From Chytridium lagenaria (Eukaryota; Chytridiomycota; Chytridiomycetes; Chytridiales; Chytridiaceae): a DNA stretch of 64,000 bases. A program made the translations under genes and the position numbers. The notes under the pieces are model-generated. The model was not told the origin of the DNA and made no database searches. It worked only from the letters and a program-made list of their open reading frames with translations. Below are positions 26,999-40,722 of this stretch, piece by piece. Numbering within the stretch: the first letter of the stretch is position 1; every line of letters starts with the position of its first letter. The DNA lies in NCBI GenBank assembly GCA_025449115.1, contig JAHLKC010000040.1, positions 212,486 to 276,485 on the forward strand, written 5' to 3'.

Positions 26999-27208
26999 CT
27001 GGGTGGGCATTTTTTTTGTTTATAGGGTCTGGAGGATGTGTTGTGGGGATGTGGAAGGGGAAGAGAGATGCTGCTGAAAGGGTTGCGGAGACGAAGAAGA
27101 TGAAGAGGGAGTTGCAGAGGAATGGTGAGTGTTTATAGTTTTTATTGTATAATGTTAACGTTATGGATAGGTTTTGTGTTTCAATTCATCAAACCGTGTT
27201 TTTATTAA
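24241..27208 (+). CDS. Nucleotidyltransferase-glucuronokinase fusion protein
   Basis: The C-terminal half is a GHMP kinase closest to plant glucuronokinase. It shows HARVGLMGNPSDGFHG near its start, the ATP loop VGLAGSSALITALLQAL, LSAERDELNIAAGQQDRV, YGGLVFMDF, NFDTRRRIYGDEVIGEMN and the late GSGG motif. Such enzymes phosphorylate glucuronate at C1 for the UDP-glucuronate salvage pathway. The N-terminal half looks like a sugar-phosphate nucleotidyltransferase: IPKALLPVDGRPGLSYLWEYL, FGVDALSFKAVERWG, and VVVIQSDILLDAELE with its metal-binding-type Asp. The usual N-terminal nucleotide loop (L-x-x-G-x-G-T-R) was not found, and the start is uncertain; 24241 is the most upstream plausible ATG. Short introns lie at about 24829-24884, 26046-26154, 26922-27025 and 27125-27170. 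The last exon ends with NGFVFQFIKPCFY at 27208. Several frame breaks occur (near 24630, 25385, 25890 and 26460). Confidence 0.75.
26970..26998 (+). repeat. Poly-T run in intron
   Basis: An uninterrupted run of about 29 T lies in the penultimate intron of the glucuronokinase fusion gene. It is probably part of an extended polypyrimidine stretch before the acceptor. The true length may be misestimated in the assembly. Confidence 0.8.
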
Positions 27209-27523
27209 AACTTTGTGAATTTTATAAGTGATTTGCTTGATAAATAAATCGAGGCACTTTATAACGGTTTTTTGAGCTGGGGGTTTTTTTTTCAAGTATA
27301 TCTATTCTTTCTTTTATGCATTTCTTGTGTGGAAGAAAATTATGATGTGTGATACGATTTCAAATGCCGTGCATGAAAAAAGAGAAACATGTAAAATTGG
27401 ATAAGGGGATGTGCCATAAGCATTTGAGGAATCATGAACCCCGAGTCAGGTTAAATAAAAATATGAAGGTGATGATATCTGAAATAATCGGGAAGCCTTT
27501 TACTTGTAATCTTTCTATCAAGT

Positions 27524-28552
27524 TCATCCGTATCTCCTGTACTTGTAAGCCTTTGCTACAACCTATTGAAAACGTTAGGGAAGAGAAAACGCGACTTTTA
27601 CCTGTCGTGTTGCCAGGGGATGAGAGTCGGAGGAGAAGGAAGGTGGAGCGCCTTTATCCACAATCGCTTGGCTAGCCTCGAATTCCGTTTTATACGAAGT
27701 AATAGGCAGCGGCGCGTCGATAAGATGCATTAATCCTGAGACGCCCTTTCCTTTATAAAGTGTTAATTGAGAATAATGGGAGGGTGATGCGTTTGTTTAC
27801 CTGCTGCCTCCTTCTTGTAGGTCTGCCGCATTCCCTTGTTGTTGTCGAGGAGTTTACGTTCGTTCACACATGTTGATGGGTTTACGTAGGAGTCTTGATA
27901 GAGAGATGGGATTGTGCCGATGGCCCTGCTGCCGTGGTCGAGTTTCATAGAGTTTTCTATTGGTGGGTCAGTCTTGTTGAAAACGTTGACAGTGAGGGCT
28001 CACTTGATGTCTGCTCGTTGTTAAAGGTAGATTGATATAGAGACACGTAGAGAAACTTATCAACTGCGCCTGGATTTGTGGGAGCCTCATTGCTCAACTG
28101 GCACCACGTTAGTTTCTAAAATGGGCTATAGGAAGATTACTTGTTTTAACGAGGCATTAGGTTCAAGTTTTGGTCGGATATAACGCGGTTCACCGACATT
28201 CGGGAAATCACCCTTTTGTCTGTAATCCACTTCATATGTTGATGGTTCGGTGGGGAACAAGGTCAAGTCTTCTTTGAGCATCTTGGATTGTCGCTCGCTG
28301 TGCCTCTACAGTCAACCTCGGAAAGCAATAAAAGCCGCCTCACCTGCTCGGGTTATCCGGAAATGCCTTCTCTGAGGTTTCGAATGAACCGAATCCTCCG
28401 ATGACTCCTTCTCTATCTTAATAGGTATGTACATGATGGCAATGGAGTTCAACCCCTCCCTCGGTTGTATGCGAAAATTGTGTGATCGTTGGGTATTTTT
28501 TTGGAATCGTTTCGAATTGTCCAGATTGTGTCCTTCCACCCCCATTGTCCAT
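27524..28552 (-). CDS. Tyr-motif protein resembling microtubule inner proteins
   Basis: Six exons join in phase. Exon 1 begins MDNGGGRTQSGQFETIPK at 28552, and later exons contain STYEVDYRQ, FLYVSLYQSTFN, IPSLYQDSYVNP and ITSYKTEFEAS. The last exon ends VVAKAYKYRRYG at 27524. Splice sites such as CAA|GTAATC, AGCAG|GTAAAC and CGACAG|GTAAAAG all keep the frame, which strongly supports a real gene of about 270 residues. One frame break lies in exon 1 near 28430. No named domain is recognised. The repeated S/T-x-Y-x-x-x-[FY] motifs, Pro-rich spacing and lack of hydrophobic core resemble axonemal microtubule inner proteins and SAXO-like proteins of ciliated organisms. That assignment is inference. 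The start codon lies only 50 bases from that of the divergent MET2 gene. Confidence 0.6.
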
Positions 28553-28602
28553 TTTTATAATCTTGCTGGCCCCCAATCACTTTGATACGACGCTTGCCCC
28601 CA

Positions 28603-30322
<1,720 letters not shown>

Positions 30323-30794
30323 AGATTGAAGGGATTTGCGGGGGCTGATTCGACGCTTTACTCTTTTTTTCATTCTTTCATTTCTTTCCTTCAACAAATA
30401 AACGTGTTGGTTGACTGTTATTGTTAAGTGCAAAAAAAAAGATGGTTAGCGTTGAATATGTAGTTCAATTTAGTAGTATGATAATATGGATAAATGAAAA
30501 TACCTATAGGGTCATATTTCCTCAATGTCAGCTTTGGGACAGCTCTCCTTCTTGTTGTTGTGTAAAAGAATCCAGTTCCAGCCGAGCTAATGAGCCTTGC
30601 GACGATAGTTCTATTTTGTTTTGATTTGGGTATACAGGGGATTTAAGAAGCAAGATGGAATAAGATGGTTAGGTCATTGTTGAAGAATCACAATGTTTTA
30701 ATAAAGCAAAAAGGATTCAAAGTGCACTGGTGAATAAAAAGTCATAACACATCTACGATGTGCATGGAGTGAGAGAATGCTTTTCACTCTTTCA

Positions 30795-30827
<33 letters not shown>

Positions 30828-31241
30828 TCCTGGCATTCTTGCATTGTGCTCAACTCACCTTGCCTTTGCTTTTTTCGACATTTCGCTTCAGTATCTGCTT
30901 TGAGTAACGTTCAGTTGGTCTTTGAGAATTCGAACACGTATTACTTTCAGAGTAAGGCGAATATTCATGGAGATGATGGCGGTGCATATAAGGCAAGGTG
31001 CATAAGGAGTATGCTCATCACCTGCAGCAACTCGTTTGTACTTGCCGACAGGTGTAAACATCCACGGTTCTTTCACGCAACAACACCATTCAAGTGTCCC
31101 CTACAATACATCTCAATAATCAATATAAAATACATAGAAAGAAAAAAAGAAACTTGTCTCTCAAAGGGCTTCAGCCAGTAACACACACTCATTTCGTCCT
31201 TCAACAAACAACCCCTACTCTTTACTATTATACATCAAACC
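30323..31241. other. Intergenic with CT microsatellite
   Basis: No supported gene was seen. A (CT)n run of about 15 repeats sits at about 30796-30829. The rest contains the MET2 3' flank and the promoter of the PRA1 gene, with CA/CT-rich DNA immediately before the ATG at 31242. Confidence 0.5.
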
Positions 31242-32000
31242 ATGGCCTCCTATACCAACTACATTCGGGTGGATCAACAGACCGTCGACTTGATCAGGTC
31301 TCAGGTGAGTTTGATGCAACAGCTATGCCTTAGACATATCCATGGTGCTCACATCGTCCTCGTTGGCGTTTAAAAGGGAAAGGCAAGGCTGGACAAGCTC
31401 AAGCCCATGTCGGAATTCTTCGACAAGACCAGTTAAGATCTCACACACATTCACCGTGCAAACCCTTGCTGGTTCTTACCTTTTCTCCATAGGATTCATC
31501 CCGCCGGCTGACTTCAGGACATTTACTGCCCGTCTCCAAACCAACCTTATTCATTTCCAATCCAATTACCTCGCATTTGGACTTGTTGCCATACTCTACA
31601 GCCTATTGACCAACCTATGGCTTCTCTTTGACGTAGTATTTGTTCTCGGTGAGTTTTTATGAAAAGACAAGACATCAGGAACTCATGCAATGCGTTTACA
31701 GTGGGCGTCCGTTACATAACCGCCATGTCCCCGAACGAACCCGTAAGTCATATTTATAGCCAAATAACTTTTGTATCTGACGCGATCCTATTTAGACTTC
31801 TCTCTTTGGAGGCAAAGTCATCCTAACTCAAAATCAGGCATGGATCGCCCTGGCATGTCTTGCCACTCTGATACTCTGGGTTCACTGCTGCTGGATCCGC
31901 CATCTTCTGGGTGGCTTCTGTCACTATCACGTTGATTGTTCTTCACGCAGGTTTCATGGAAAAGCCCATTGAGAGCGATTTTGCCTCTGAAGAAGTTTGA
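31242..32000 (+). CDS. PRA1/Yip3 family Rab-acceptor membrane protein
   Basis: This is a small ER/Golgi membrane protein of the prenylated-Rab-acceptor family, which interacts with prenylated Rab GTPases in vesicle transport. The N-terminus is MASYTNYIRVDQQTVDLIRSQ. Later exons give the diagnostic RLQTNLIHFQSNYLAFGLV. The hydrophobic hairpin AILYSLLTNLWLLFDVVFVLG, VGVRYITAM, GGKVILTQNQAWIALACLATLIL and the second hairpin AIFWVASVTITLIVLHAGF complete the four membrane segments. The acidic tail ESDFASEEV ends at 32000. Introns lie at about 31305-31377, 31650-31700 and 31743-31796. Frame breaks occur near 31430 and 31888. The length (about 170 residues) fits the family. Confidence 0.85.
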
Positions 32001-32123
32001 TTTGTAATAGATCTTTGTCTTGTTTCTTTCAATAATATATATCGTTGAACCTCCTCAAGTACTCTTGTCGAGTCCTTTCCGTCCCGAAAAACTTGAAAAA
32101 ATTCGGACAAACTCTCAGATTCC

Positions 32124-35100
32124 ATGGAGGTGAGGCATTCCTCAGTGAAATACACTGTTCTAAACCACGCAGTTTGTGAGCCGAAGGTTTATCTTGGATG
32201 CCATCGATGGGCGTAAACTATTGTGGACGGATGAGGAATTCGATCGATTAATCAAGGAGCACGGAGATGCGTGGGCCTTAGGCCTTGATTGTAAAGAACT
32301 GTAGAGAGATGACTAGCGCTGACACCATCCAAAGGGTTCAAGAAACCCGGCACCGCGGCTGCACCTTCTAAAACCTCAGATGCCATCACAAGCTCACAGG
32401 AACTCAAAAGAATTTGACATTAAAGCTCAGCGAGTACCTCCAGCTGGACCAGTACCAATGTTACCAGATGTTGAGAACTTGTCTTGAAGATCAAGTGCGG
32501 CGTGCTGCCGCGACGTCCAAGAATGGTGATAAGTCAAAGGAAGAGCATATCGAACATTTGGTTGACTCGGTTACAAAGTTTTACTTTGAGGTATTTCAGC
32601 GTGTTCGTTTTCTTGTAATGACGATTGTCGCAGGAAAGAGTATCCTCGATACAGTTGATGAGTGCTCTCATTCGAAGCCAGCGGCGAGGAAAGTCATCCA
32701 TATCATCAGAGGATAAAGAATTACATTGATACTGTGTTTGGGGAAGGTCGGGGCAAGGAGTTTTCGAATCGGATTTCCAACATTTTAAATCATCCATCAC
32801 ACGGAAGATTCCCTCTCACGTTGAAACTCAAGGAGCCCGATCAACGACATGGATGAGACACTATCTTTATGAACAAAAAGCACTTCTCGGTCTTTTATTT
32901 TTACTTCACTATGAGTTGGTCGCCGCAGACTCCGCAGAGATTTTCAATATTGTTCAAGAACTGCATAACGTCAAGTTTGGACTCGTTCAAGCAAATTCGC
33001 CGCTGTTTGATGAGTATTCGCACAACTTATCAAAGGAAGTTTCTTTTCTTTGCGGCCTCCTCGTATTGACGTCTTTGAACTTGGAAAGCCTTTTGGATGT
33101 GAATGACGAATATGCAATTGATCAGATCTTTCCTCTAGAGGACATGCATCAGAAGGCTATCACCGAAATAATTTCAGTTTATGGCACACTTCGTCAGCGG
33201 CAAATCAGGAGACGGTGATCGGGATGCTGCTTCTCGCATGGGGATGTGTGTTGCAGGCTTCCGTCCAAACGGGGTCACATCTTCGACAGATTCCGTCTAA
33301 ATTACCAGAGAAACTTGTCGTCATTGCATCAAATCTGAAGTATTCAGTTACGTTGAGCAAGCTATCAACAGCTACTGTGACGTTGACGAGCCCACGGGAA
33401 ACGTCTTTAGATCAATATTGAAGGGGTTGTTGAACTTGCTGTCATGCACGTTTACAGTAGGAAGTCATCCGGATTTCCATGCCATCGCTTCATGTTATTC
33501 TGCCATCTTCCGGGGTTCTCCTGATTTGAGCATACAGTTTTGGTATCAGGATTATCCTGTTGATAGTAGAAGAGCCATCTTGGACTCTGCCAAAAACAGG
33601 TTCCCGTACGAAGCGCATACATTCATCGACCTGTGCAGCTCGCTGTCGAATAATAGCGAGACATCAAAGTTCTTGTTCAGATACCTCTGTCAAATGAGGA
33701 CCTACACCTTTGAGGTCTCAAAAGAAAACTTGAAGCAAGTATCCGATACGATGTACGTGCTCCGGTCGGGAGTTTCCTTGATACCGAATTCTGTGGGTGT
33801 ATCTAGTTTCCAAGCACTACCGAATACGAGAGCAAGGCTGCTGTCAAGCACCCCTACCATCGTCAATCTTGAGTACACGTATAGCGTCTTCCATCTTCTC
33901 GTCAATTTGGTGGAAGTGTTTTTTAAGGTCCGAGAATACTGTTACCCTCGGTGCAGAGTATTCCTCGCTAAACCTCGTCACCGATGTCGTCAAACTCTTC
34001 CATTCCATCGCGGTGGAGGCCGATAAGGATTTGTTTGTAGTGATGGTGCAGCATTTATCTACACCACAGAACTCTACCGCTGGCGGACCTGGTGATGAGG
34101 TTGAGCTGTTTTGCCGCATTCTGAATAAGTCGTGTATGCTTCATAGTCCGCCTCAAGATTTAATCGAGTCGTGCATTGATATCATTGCTTTGTTTATCTC
34201 GCATATGCCGGATGCCATATCGCCCCATCTCCCTGACCTCCTCATCATCCCCAAGTTTAGGCATCGGAAGTACCAAGAATTCGGAGATCTTCCTGCAAGC
34301 AACTACTTGCAATCGGTACTATTGCCTTTTGAAAGGTCAAGGGGTGTTTACACTGTCACTCTCTCATTTCTTCATCTGGTAAGGGCTTTGCTGAAAGAAA
34401 CCAGGCTGGCCTCCGCGGTGAGGGAGGAGATTTTGGAGTCATCGATCATGTTTATTCACTCTGAGATCTTCCCCACATACGGGACTTGGCGGTATCAAAA
34501 GCTTCTCGAAAAGTTCAAGATCACTTTTGCCATCTTAAAAATCTTTAACGAGATTTTTGGGAAAAGCATTGGGGAGACTGATGCAGGGGTTTTGACGAGA
34601 AAGACTGGAAGGGTGATGCCATACCTCGACCCGTTTGACTTGGCTGCTGCTCATCAGTTTTTGTTGAAGAGCTACTTGTCGGAAAGTTCGCTCTACCAAC
34701 TCTCCCGCTTCTTGACGTTCTTGCATCCGGCAATACGGCGCCAGATAACTTCTTTAACTCACGGAAAATGAAGGAAGGAAAGGCCCTTGAGACTGCTATC
34801 ATTGAGGCTTTTAAAGTTTACCAACACTCTTCTCAAGTTCCGCAAGAGCCGGAAACTACATCCGACACTTTTGGAGCACGCTCTGTTGGATAGAACCGTT
34901 CAAGCAACAGGACGGCAAGAAGTCACAGAATTGATGAATGTTATTGGGTCTTATGTGTTGTACGCGCATGACTCTGACGTGAACATTCTAGCGATTGAGA
35001 CGCTTACCCTGCTTTGCTCGATTGCGGCAGAGTGGGAACCGAGGCCACCGTCGTTTATTGGTTACTTTGGATCAAACGCTCATTCCATTGTGGCTTCTCT

Positions 35101-37715
35101 CATAGAATTTGCCAATAGAGATGAGGAGGGAGTTGAGGATGGGATGGGGATTTCTGAGCGACTTCAGTGTGCGTCCTTAAATTTAATTTGTATTATTATA
35201 AGGACGCAGCCCGGGTTGGGACGCTGTTTTTACATAAAAGACAGAACGGGGTGGAGGATGGGGAGGGCTCAGCGCTTGACACTCTTTCGAAGGGGCCCAA
35301 CACTGTACTGGATGTTGTGTTGAGGGTACTTGAAGATTGGAAAGGGAAGGGGAAGGGGAAGTTGCCGGTGCTTTATTCGGCAGTGACGCTTCTTGAGACG
35401 TTATGGTCAAGTGCTGCAGAGCATCAGATTGCACTTGGCAACCTTCGTTTAAATGAAGCGTTTTGGAAGAATTTGGAGTATCTTGCTTTTCGGATGAAGG
35501 GGATGGTATGGAGGTTGTAGTGGAAGATACGATTTTGACTCTGAAGATTAAGGCATCAATCTTCAGAGTTTTAGCATATGAGATGCATTTTGTGACAGGG
35601 ATGGGGGTGCGGAGGCGTTGAAGAAAGCTAGCAGTTCAGTGTCTCTTCGGTCTGTAGTCCGGTTGTTCCATAAAGAGACTATGGAGCAATTAGTTGGGAG
35701 TTCAAATTCAATATGATTGATTTCAGTATTTCGGCAGAGTTGGGGAATATGTGCCTTGCCGTTTGTGGGTTTGACATTGAAGTTTTGGCGTCTAGACACT
35801 GGCATCCTTCGTTTGATGTGATGTTACAAGATCAGAGCTTGACTTATAGTGTTGACTTTATTCGGCAGAAGATGGAGGAACACGCAGAGCCGATGCAACT
35901 GCGTGAGTTTTATGACAGACTCTGTCATTTCAATACGTTGTCGGCGTTGCTTGATGCAAAGCTGGGGCTGACATCGAGTTTGAGTATGTTGCTCAAGACT
36001 TTTTCGCTCAAGTTTGGGGGGTGGATGAGCCGCAAGTGCAGGGACTTTCCAAAGCGGGTTTAGTAGATATCATTTTGACGATTCTACGGTGTTTTAAGGG
36101 GACGCATCAAATCACGATGGTGCATTTGAGGTTTCAGTCGTTGTTGTCGGCAACACTTCCCGGGCTTTTGAATCTTTGGATGAAGATATCCGGGGATGAT
36201 GGCATCGCGATGAACACGGCTTTAGAGATTCTACCGCTATTGCTGCATACGTGGGAGATTGCACCTTCCCGAGATGATCCGGAGGGGTTGTCAATGCAGA
36301 TCAAGATGGATGTTAGTGGGGCGTTGCTGATTTTGTTGCAAAAGTTGAAGAGTCTACCGGATCGGGTGATGAGGGAGAAGGAGGGGGAGGTCGGTAACGC
36401 TCTTACTGGGGTGTTCCCGATTGTCTCCGATATCCTGTCCACGTCGGCGCATGTTGGACCATCGCCGTTGCATCTTTCGTTAATGTCAATTCTTTCGGAT
36501 AGTTTTAGACTGTCATTTCAAAAAGATGGGAATGCGAATAGTCAGACAGTGGCGAGTATGGGTTTACCAGAGATTATTACTCAGACTTTGAGGTTGATTA
36601 TAAATGTGCTGTCGGAAGCGGAAAATGGGGGAGGGAAGGATGCACGGGGACCTCTCGGGTTTATTCTACTGGTTGCAGCAACACCGCAAGCTGCAGAGTA
36701 TCTCATTGACGCGGGGGTGATCTCGTACTTTTCATCGTTACCGATCAGTGATGATCTGGCTGAGGGGCTTGTTCCAAGCATGACCTCTGGGAATCGACCT
36801 TTTACCCATGAGATATGGTGCTTGATGCTTTCGGTCCTCTCTGAATCTCTTTTGAATGCTACGCGGTCGTCTTTCACTGAGGCTTGTGTAGGGTTGGTCA
36901 TCAAATATTGGAGCCAGATTGAAAGATGTTTCCAGAATGCTTTGAGTAACGAATATCGCTGAGTAGCTTGGATGAGTTGGCAAAAATCACGCAACTTTCC
37001 TACAGTGTGATTGACGCGATTATGGTGGATGGGGAGACGCAGCTGGAGGCAGGATTCGTGACGATGTTCCATGAATATTGTGTTAGGCTGTTGCAGGACG
37101 TTGTATATTTGTTGACGCATCCTGCAACGTTAAGGAAACGGTTGGCGGGGGCGGAAAAAGAGAGAGGAGGGAGTCAAATGGTTGATGAGGTCATAGAGGC
37201 TGAGCAAGGCATTGGCGAGCATGAATTGCTTTTGTTCACAATACGTGAGTTTTTCGAATTTTTTTGTGTATTGATTTTTAAGAAATTAACGGAACCTTTT
37301 AGTTTGCAATATTGTTTCATCCATTCGCTTGTACTCGAACATTGAGCATGCCTTGATTCAGAGATCTGCGAGCTCGGTTGACTCGTATTTCGACTCACTT
37401 CATCAACCGACTCTCACCGAATGTCTTTCGTACGTCGTCGACCTGATGAAACGGGTTGAAAAACCTTCGGACTCTAAACCTCTCAAAATCATCAACAAAT
37501 TCCCCTCTCCAAGCACCTTGGCTTTGGTATCCCTGCAAACCCTCGCCATCATTGTCGTTCAAGGCAAGATCACCTCTGGAGAGCGGAGGGAGATTGTAGA
37601 ACTAGTTCAGCAAGTCGTGACTGGACTGGGAAATCTCAAGAATTTGGGGAGGAAGGATCTATTGTCGCAAAACAGGCTGTACAGGAGGTGCGAGAAATTG
37701 AACGCTTCCTTGTGA
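32124..37715 (+). CDS. NUP188: Large nuclear pore scaffold nucleoporin, Nup188-like
   Basis: This alpha-solenoid protein of about 1,750 residues is most like the inner-ring scaffold nucleoporin Nup188, which works with Nup192/205-type proteins in the nuclear pore. Exon 1 is only MEF, with the intron at 32130-32171, followed by VSRRFILDAIDGRKLLW. Characteristic parts are LKLSEYLQLDQYQCYQML, the segment MRHYLYEQKALLGLLFLLHYEL, YSAIFRGSPDLSIQFWYQD, AKNRFPYEAHTFIDLC and many further amphipathic helices. The end is LLSQNRLYRRCEKLNASL at 37715. The frame is broken by single-base changes at perhaps ten places (for example near 32715, 33215, 33420, 34770 and 35320), always with immediate resumption. 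Only a few short introns are needed (for example about 37244-37300). Nup205/Nup192 is the alternative assignment; the RFPYEA-type motif and the segment order favour Nup188. Confidence 0.7.
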
Positions 37716-37733
37716 GCACGAAATAGTAGTCTT

Positions 37734-38489
37734 TCATCTTAAAGATGCTACTTCTGCTTCCAACATCTCGCATGCGATGTCAACCCTTAGGCATTGGTCT
37801 ACAAGATGCCCCCAACGAGTCTCTAATGCGCTCAACGTGAATCCCACCCTCATCTAACGCAAAAAGTGTTTTTAGTATTTAAAATAAAAAAGATTTAAAG
37901 AGACGCCCGTACCTGATCTGTTTTTCTCTCCTTGTTGATATCCGACACTGATTGCTTTTGCGCCTCCAGCTCTTGCTGCAACTTGGCAATAACCGAATCC
38001 AATTGCGCATTATGAATCCGCCATGCATTCGACCCAAACTTGTTAATAAGTTCCAAGTTCAACATCTGGTTATGCTTGTGCTCGAGCTGCGCAAACGCAT
38101 TCTGCACCGCTTGTCCAACTTGCATGCGCAGTCTCTGGTTTGGTCGCTTTAGGAGGTTCTAACCGAAACCGTGCGGTGTCTATCGCAGATATTGATTCGC
38201 CCTTGGATACCCTCTCCATCTCCTTCTTTAGAAGCTCATCCGTCTGCACAGAATAAGTTCAGCCCATCGTGAGATTTAGACTTTGTCCGCTTTACCATAA
38301 AAAGAGCAAACTCGTCAACTGCGGCTGGTCCGATTCCTTTGGACCGCTGCATCTCCTCCCGTATCGCATCCTCAGCGTATCGTTGTAATCCTGCATGGTT
38401 TGAAGCGCCTTAGACCGACACAACTCAACACTATGGAGGCACGCACTCACTTTCATCCTCAAACTCCTTGTCGATATATGGAAGGGCCA
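37734..38489 (-). CDS. BCAS2: Pre-mRNA-splicing factor SPF27/BCAS2
   Basis: This is a core subunit of the Prp19/NineTeen complex of the spliceosome (Cwf7 in fission yeast). Exon 1 starts MALPYIDKEFEDE at 38489, and the next exons give GLQRYAEDAIREEM-like and DELLKKEMERVSKGE. The coiled-coil exon reads VQNAFAQLEHKHNQMLNLEL, KFGSNAWRIHN and LDSVIAKLQQELEAQK. The last exon, after a GCGTTAG acceptor, reads RVGFTLSALETRWGHLVDQC and ends EMLEAEVASLR at 37734. The family hallmark Leu-Glu-Leu ... Asn-Ala-Trp and the final Trp-x-x-Leu-Val helix are all present. A frame break lies near 38400 and possibly near 38160. The gene is convergent with the nucleoporin gene, with only 18 bases between stop codons. 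Confidence 0.88.
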
Positions 38490-39419
38490 TCTCTACAAAA
38501 TTTCTTAATGCAGCAGATTTTAATTTAATTATTGCGTTCACCTTTGATCCTTTTGATCACTTGGGTTCTGAGGCAAAGCAGTTACGGCGTCATGTCCTGC
38601 GCATCTTTCGTCAACATGAGATGTCTGGGCATCCAAGGCAGAAAGTGGTGTTTCAGCAGACAAAAACTGCATTTATTGGCTCCAAAAATCCATAAACACA
38701 GAGGGCAACATCACACGGCTTCCCTTCAATATTAAAGCAAGAGTGACAGCAGCCAGTTGTACTCAGCCTATGACCCATCTGCCATCTCCTTACCTGCCTT
38801 CATACTTACCGCACTATGACTGGATTTTTATTCCCTGACAAGCAACCCTGAGGACACTCCGAAAGAGTAGTCTTGGCGGATGCGGATGCGGAGAAAGGTC
38901 ATTTAAGTACAGTAACTTAACTCAAGATTTAGCGGATCTGGAAGATTCATATTCCACCTTGAGGACCCTTTGGGACATATTCAACAAGGACGACAGCTTA
39001 CGATGCAGCCTACCTTCCGGCTGTTGCTGAGGACAACCACAGCATTCTAAAAGCCCATTCTAGAAGCCCAGATTGCAACATGGAAGATAATGTTCCGTGG
39101 GATGGGCCGCAAGCATTTAGCCTCAATCAATGCAACCAAGTACGGGTTCAGCACAACTTACATTGGCTGATAAACATGTAACAAAAAAGTGCGGTCAGCC
39201 TGTGGATGCTCCTGGACAACACTTTCTACCATGGTTGATGCTGCCTTTGCCTATAAGAGATCTACTACCCATGCGGAAGCCTTTCAAAGCTTTTGAAGGA
39301 GCTGGAGGTCACTAACGCTGGACTGGCTGCACGCATCATAGAGCAGCTCACGCAGATGATGGATGCGAAGGAAGACAAACGGCAAAGGGATATAGAAACA
39401 TAAATTTAAAATGAAGGCT

Positions 39420-39606
39420 CAGCATGGCAAAAGATTTATTTTCAGGTTGGGCCCCACTGTGATCTTCTCTTGACCCATCCCTCCTACCTAGCTTTGACTA
39501 GGGGTAGGGGAGAAGAGTAAAGGAGTTGCTCCAGCAGAGCAAGTCCACAGAGCACTAGGGACAGGATGTACTCCTGAATATAAGTGATGTTGTTGTTGTT
39601 TAGCGA
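39420..39606. repeat. Candidate short interspersed element
   Basis: A compact stretch begins with a 26-bp sequence (CAGCATGGCAAAAGATTTAT and six further bases) that recurs exactly at 40385-40410. It ends in a short TGT/TGTTGT tail at about 39588-39602. The unit between has no coding capacity. The combination of a repeated head and a simple trinucleotide tail is compatible with a SINE. No tRNA-like promoter boxes were confirmed, so this is tentative. Confidence 0.25.
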
Positions 39607-40611
39607 TGGTGTGGGTGAGTGATTGCAAGATTCTGCTTATTTAAGGGAGAAGGGAACGTGTTTAGTATCTTCATTATCGACTTACCTTGCTTCTAAACCA
39701 GTATCAGCACCAGATCGTCTCCAGGCGATCGGGGATGGCTATAAGTCTCCATGCCACCCTACTATGGCACCTTTTGGAACATAGGCTCTTGTTTGCCTCT
39801 CAGAGCTTAGAACAGGGTAACCTCACTCATTGCCTGCCGTTAGCGCCTGATCATCGGGTCGGAGAGCACCAGAGGTGGAATGTAGCTGACCAAGCCTTGA
39901 CTAAAGGACACTGTGAATGAGGAGGGATTCCATCACAGCCTTCCGTCTCAAACGGCCGGATTGCAGCTTCACCAGGTGGTAAGGGGCAGAGGGGTCGACT
40001 GTCATCCAACTAAGAGTGAAGGGGAGATCACGCCGCGAGGCCACGCGCGTGGTGATAGAGGATGGGGGATTGACTCAATATCAACTACTTAATTCAACAG
40101 GTACAAATTAAATCAAGAAATCTCTCATATTAAAGTAATACACAAAATACAATAAATAATAGACACAACACGTGCACACACACATAAACGGCACATATGC
40201 GCGCCACCTCCTTCAATAAAAACCCTATAAACGTGGGAAAAGTAATATAAAAACCCAAAGGGAAAAGAAGGGAGGATTCAATATGACGCGTAAATATACG
40301 CGTTGACGCGGATATAACAGAACTCAACCGACTTAGACAAATGTCCGTATGAGCCATAGGCCATATGAATAATGTAATTCTTCACAGCATGGCAAAAGAT
40401 TTATTTTCAGATTTAAGAAGGGGATGGGTGAGGAGCAGACAGCCTGTTACAACTATGCAATTCTACATTACTGAGAGAGAGATTGGGAATGCCTTGGTGG
40501 AGATAGGGCGGTGGAAGCAGGTCAGGAGGTGGAGCAAGAAGAGGCAGATGTGGACATAGGGCAAGGGAGGGGACGAGTGTTGATGCCCAATGGCAACAGA
40601 AGGACTCAGTC

Positions 40612-40722
40612 AGATCAAGCCAACAAATCTTTTCACGAAAAGGAATGAGTTGACTAGAATGAGCTAGATCAAACCAACAAAATCTTCTCAAGCAAAGGAG
40701 AGGGTTGACTGGAATGAGCGCT
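40612..40722. repeat. Two-copy tandem repeat of about 57 bp
   Basis: Two adjacent diverged copies share the order GATCAA-CCAACAAA-TCTT, an AAAGGA stretch, then GTTGACT-GAATGAGC. They are non-coding and locally duplicated. Nothing else is known from the sequence. Confidence 0.55.
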
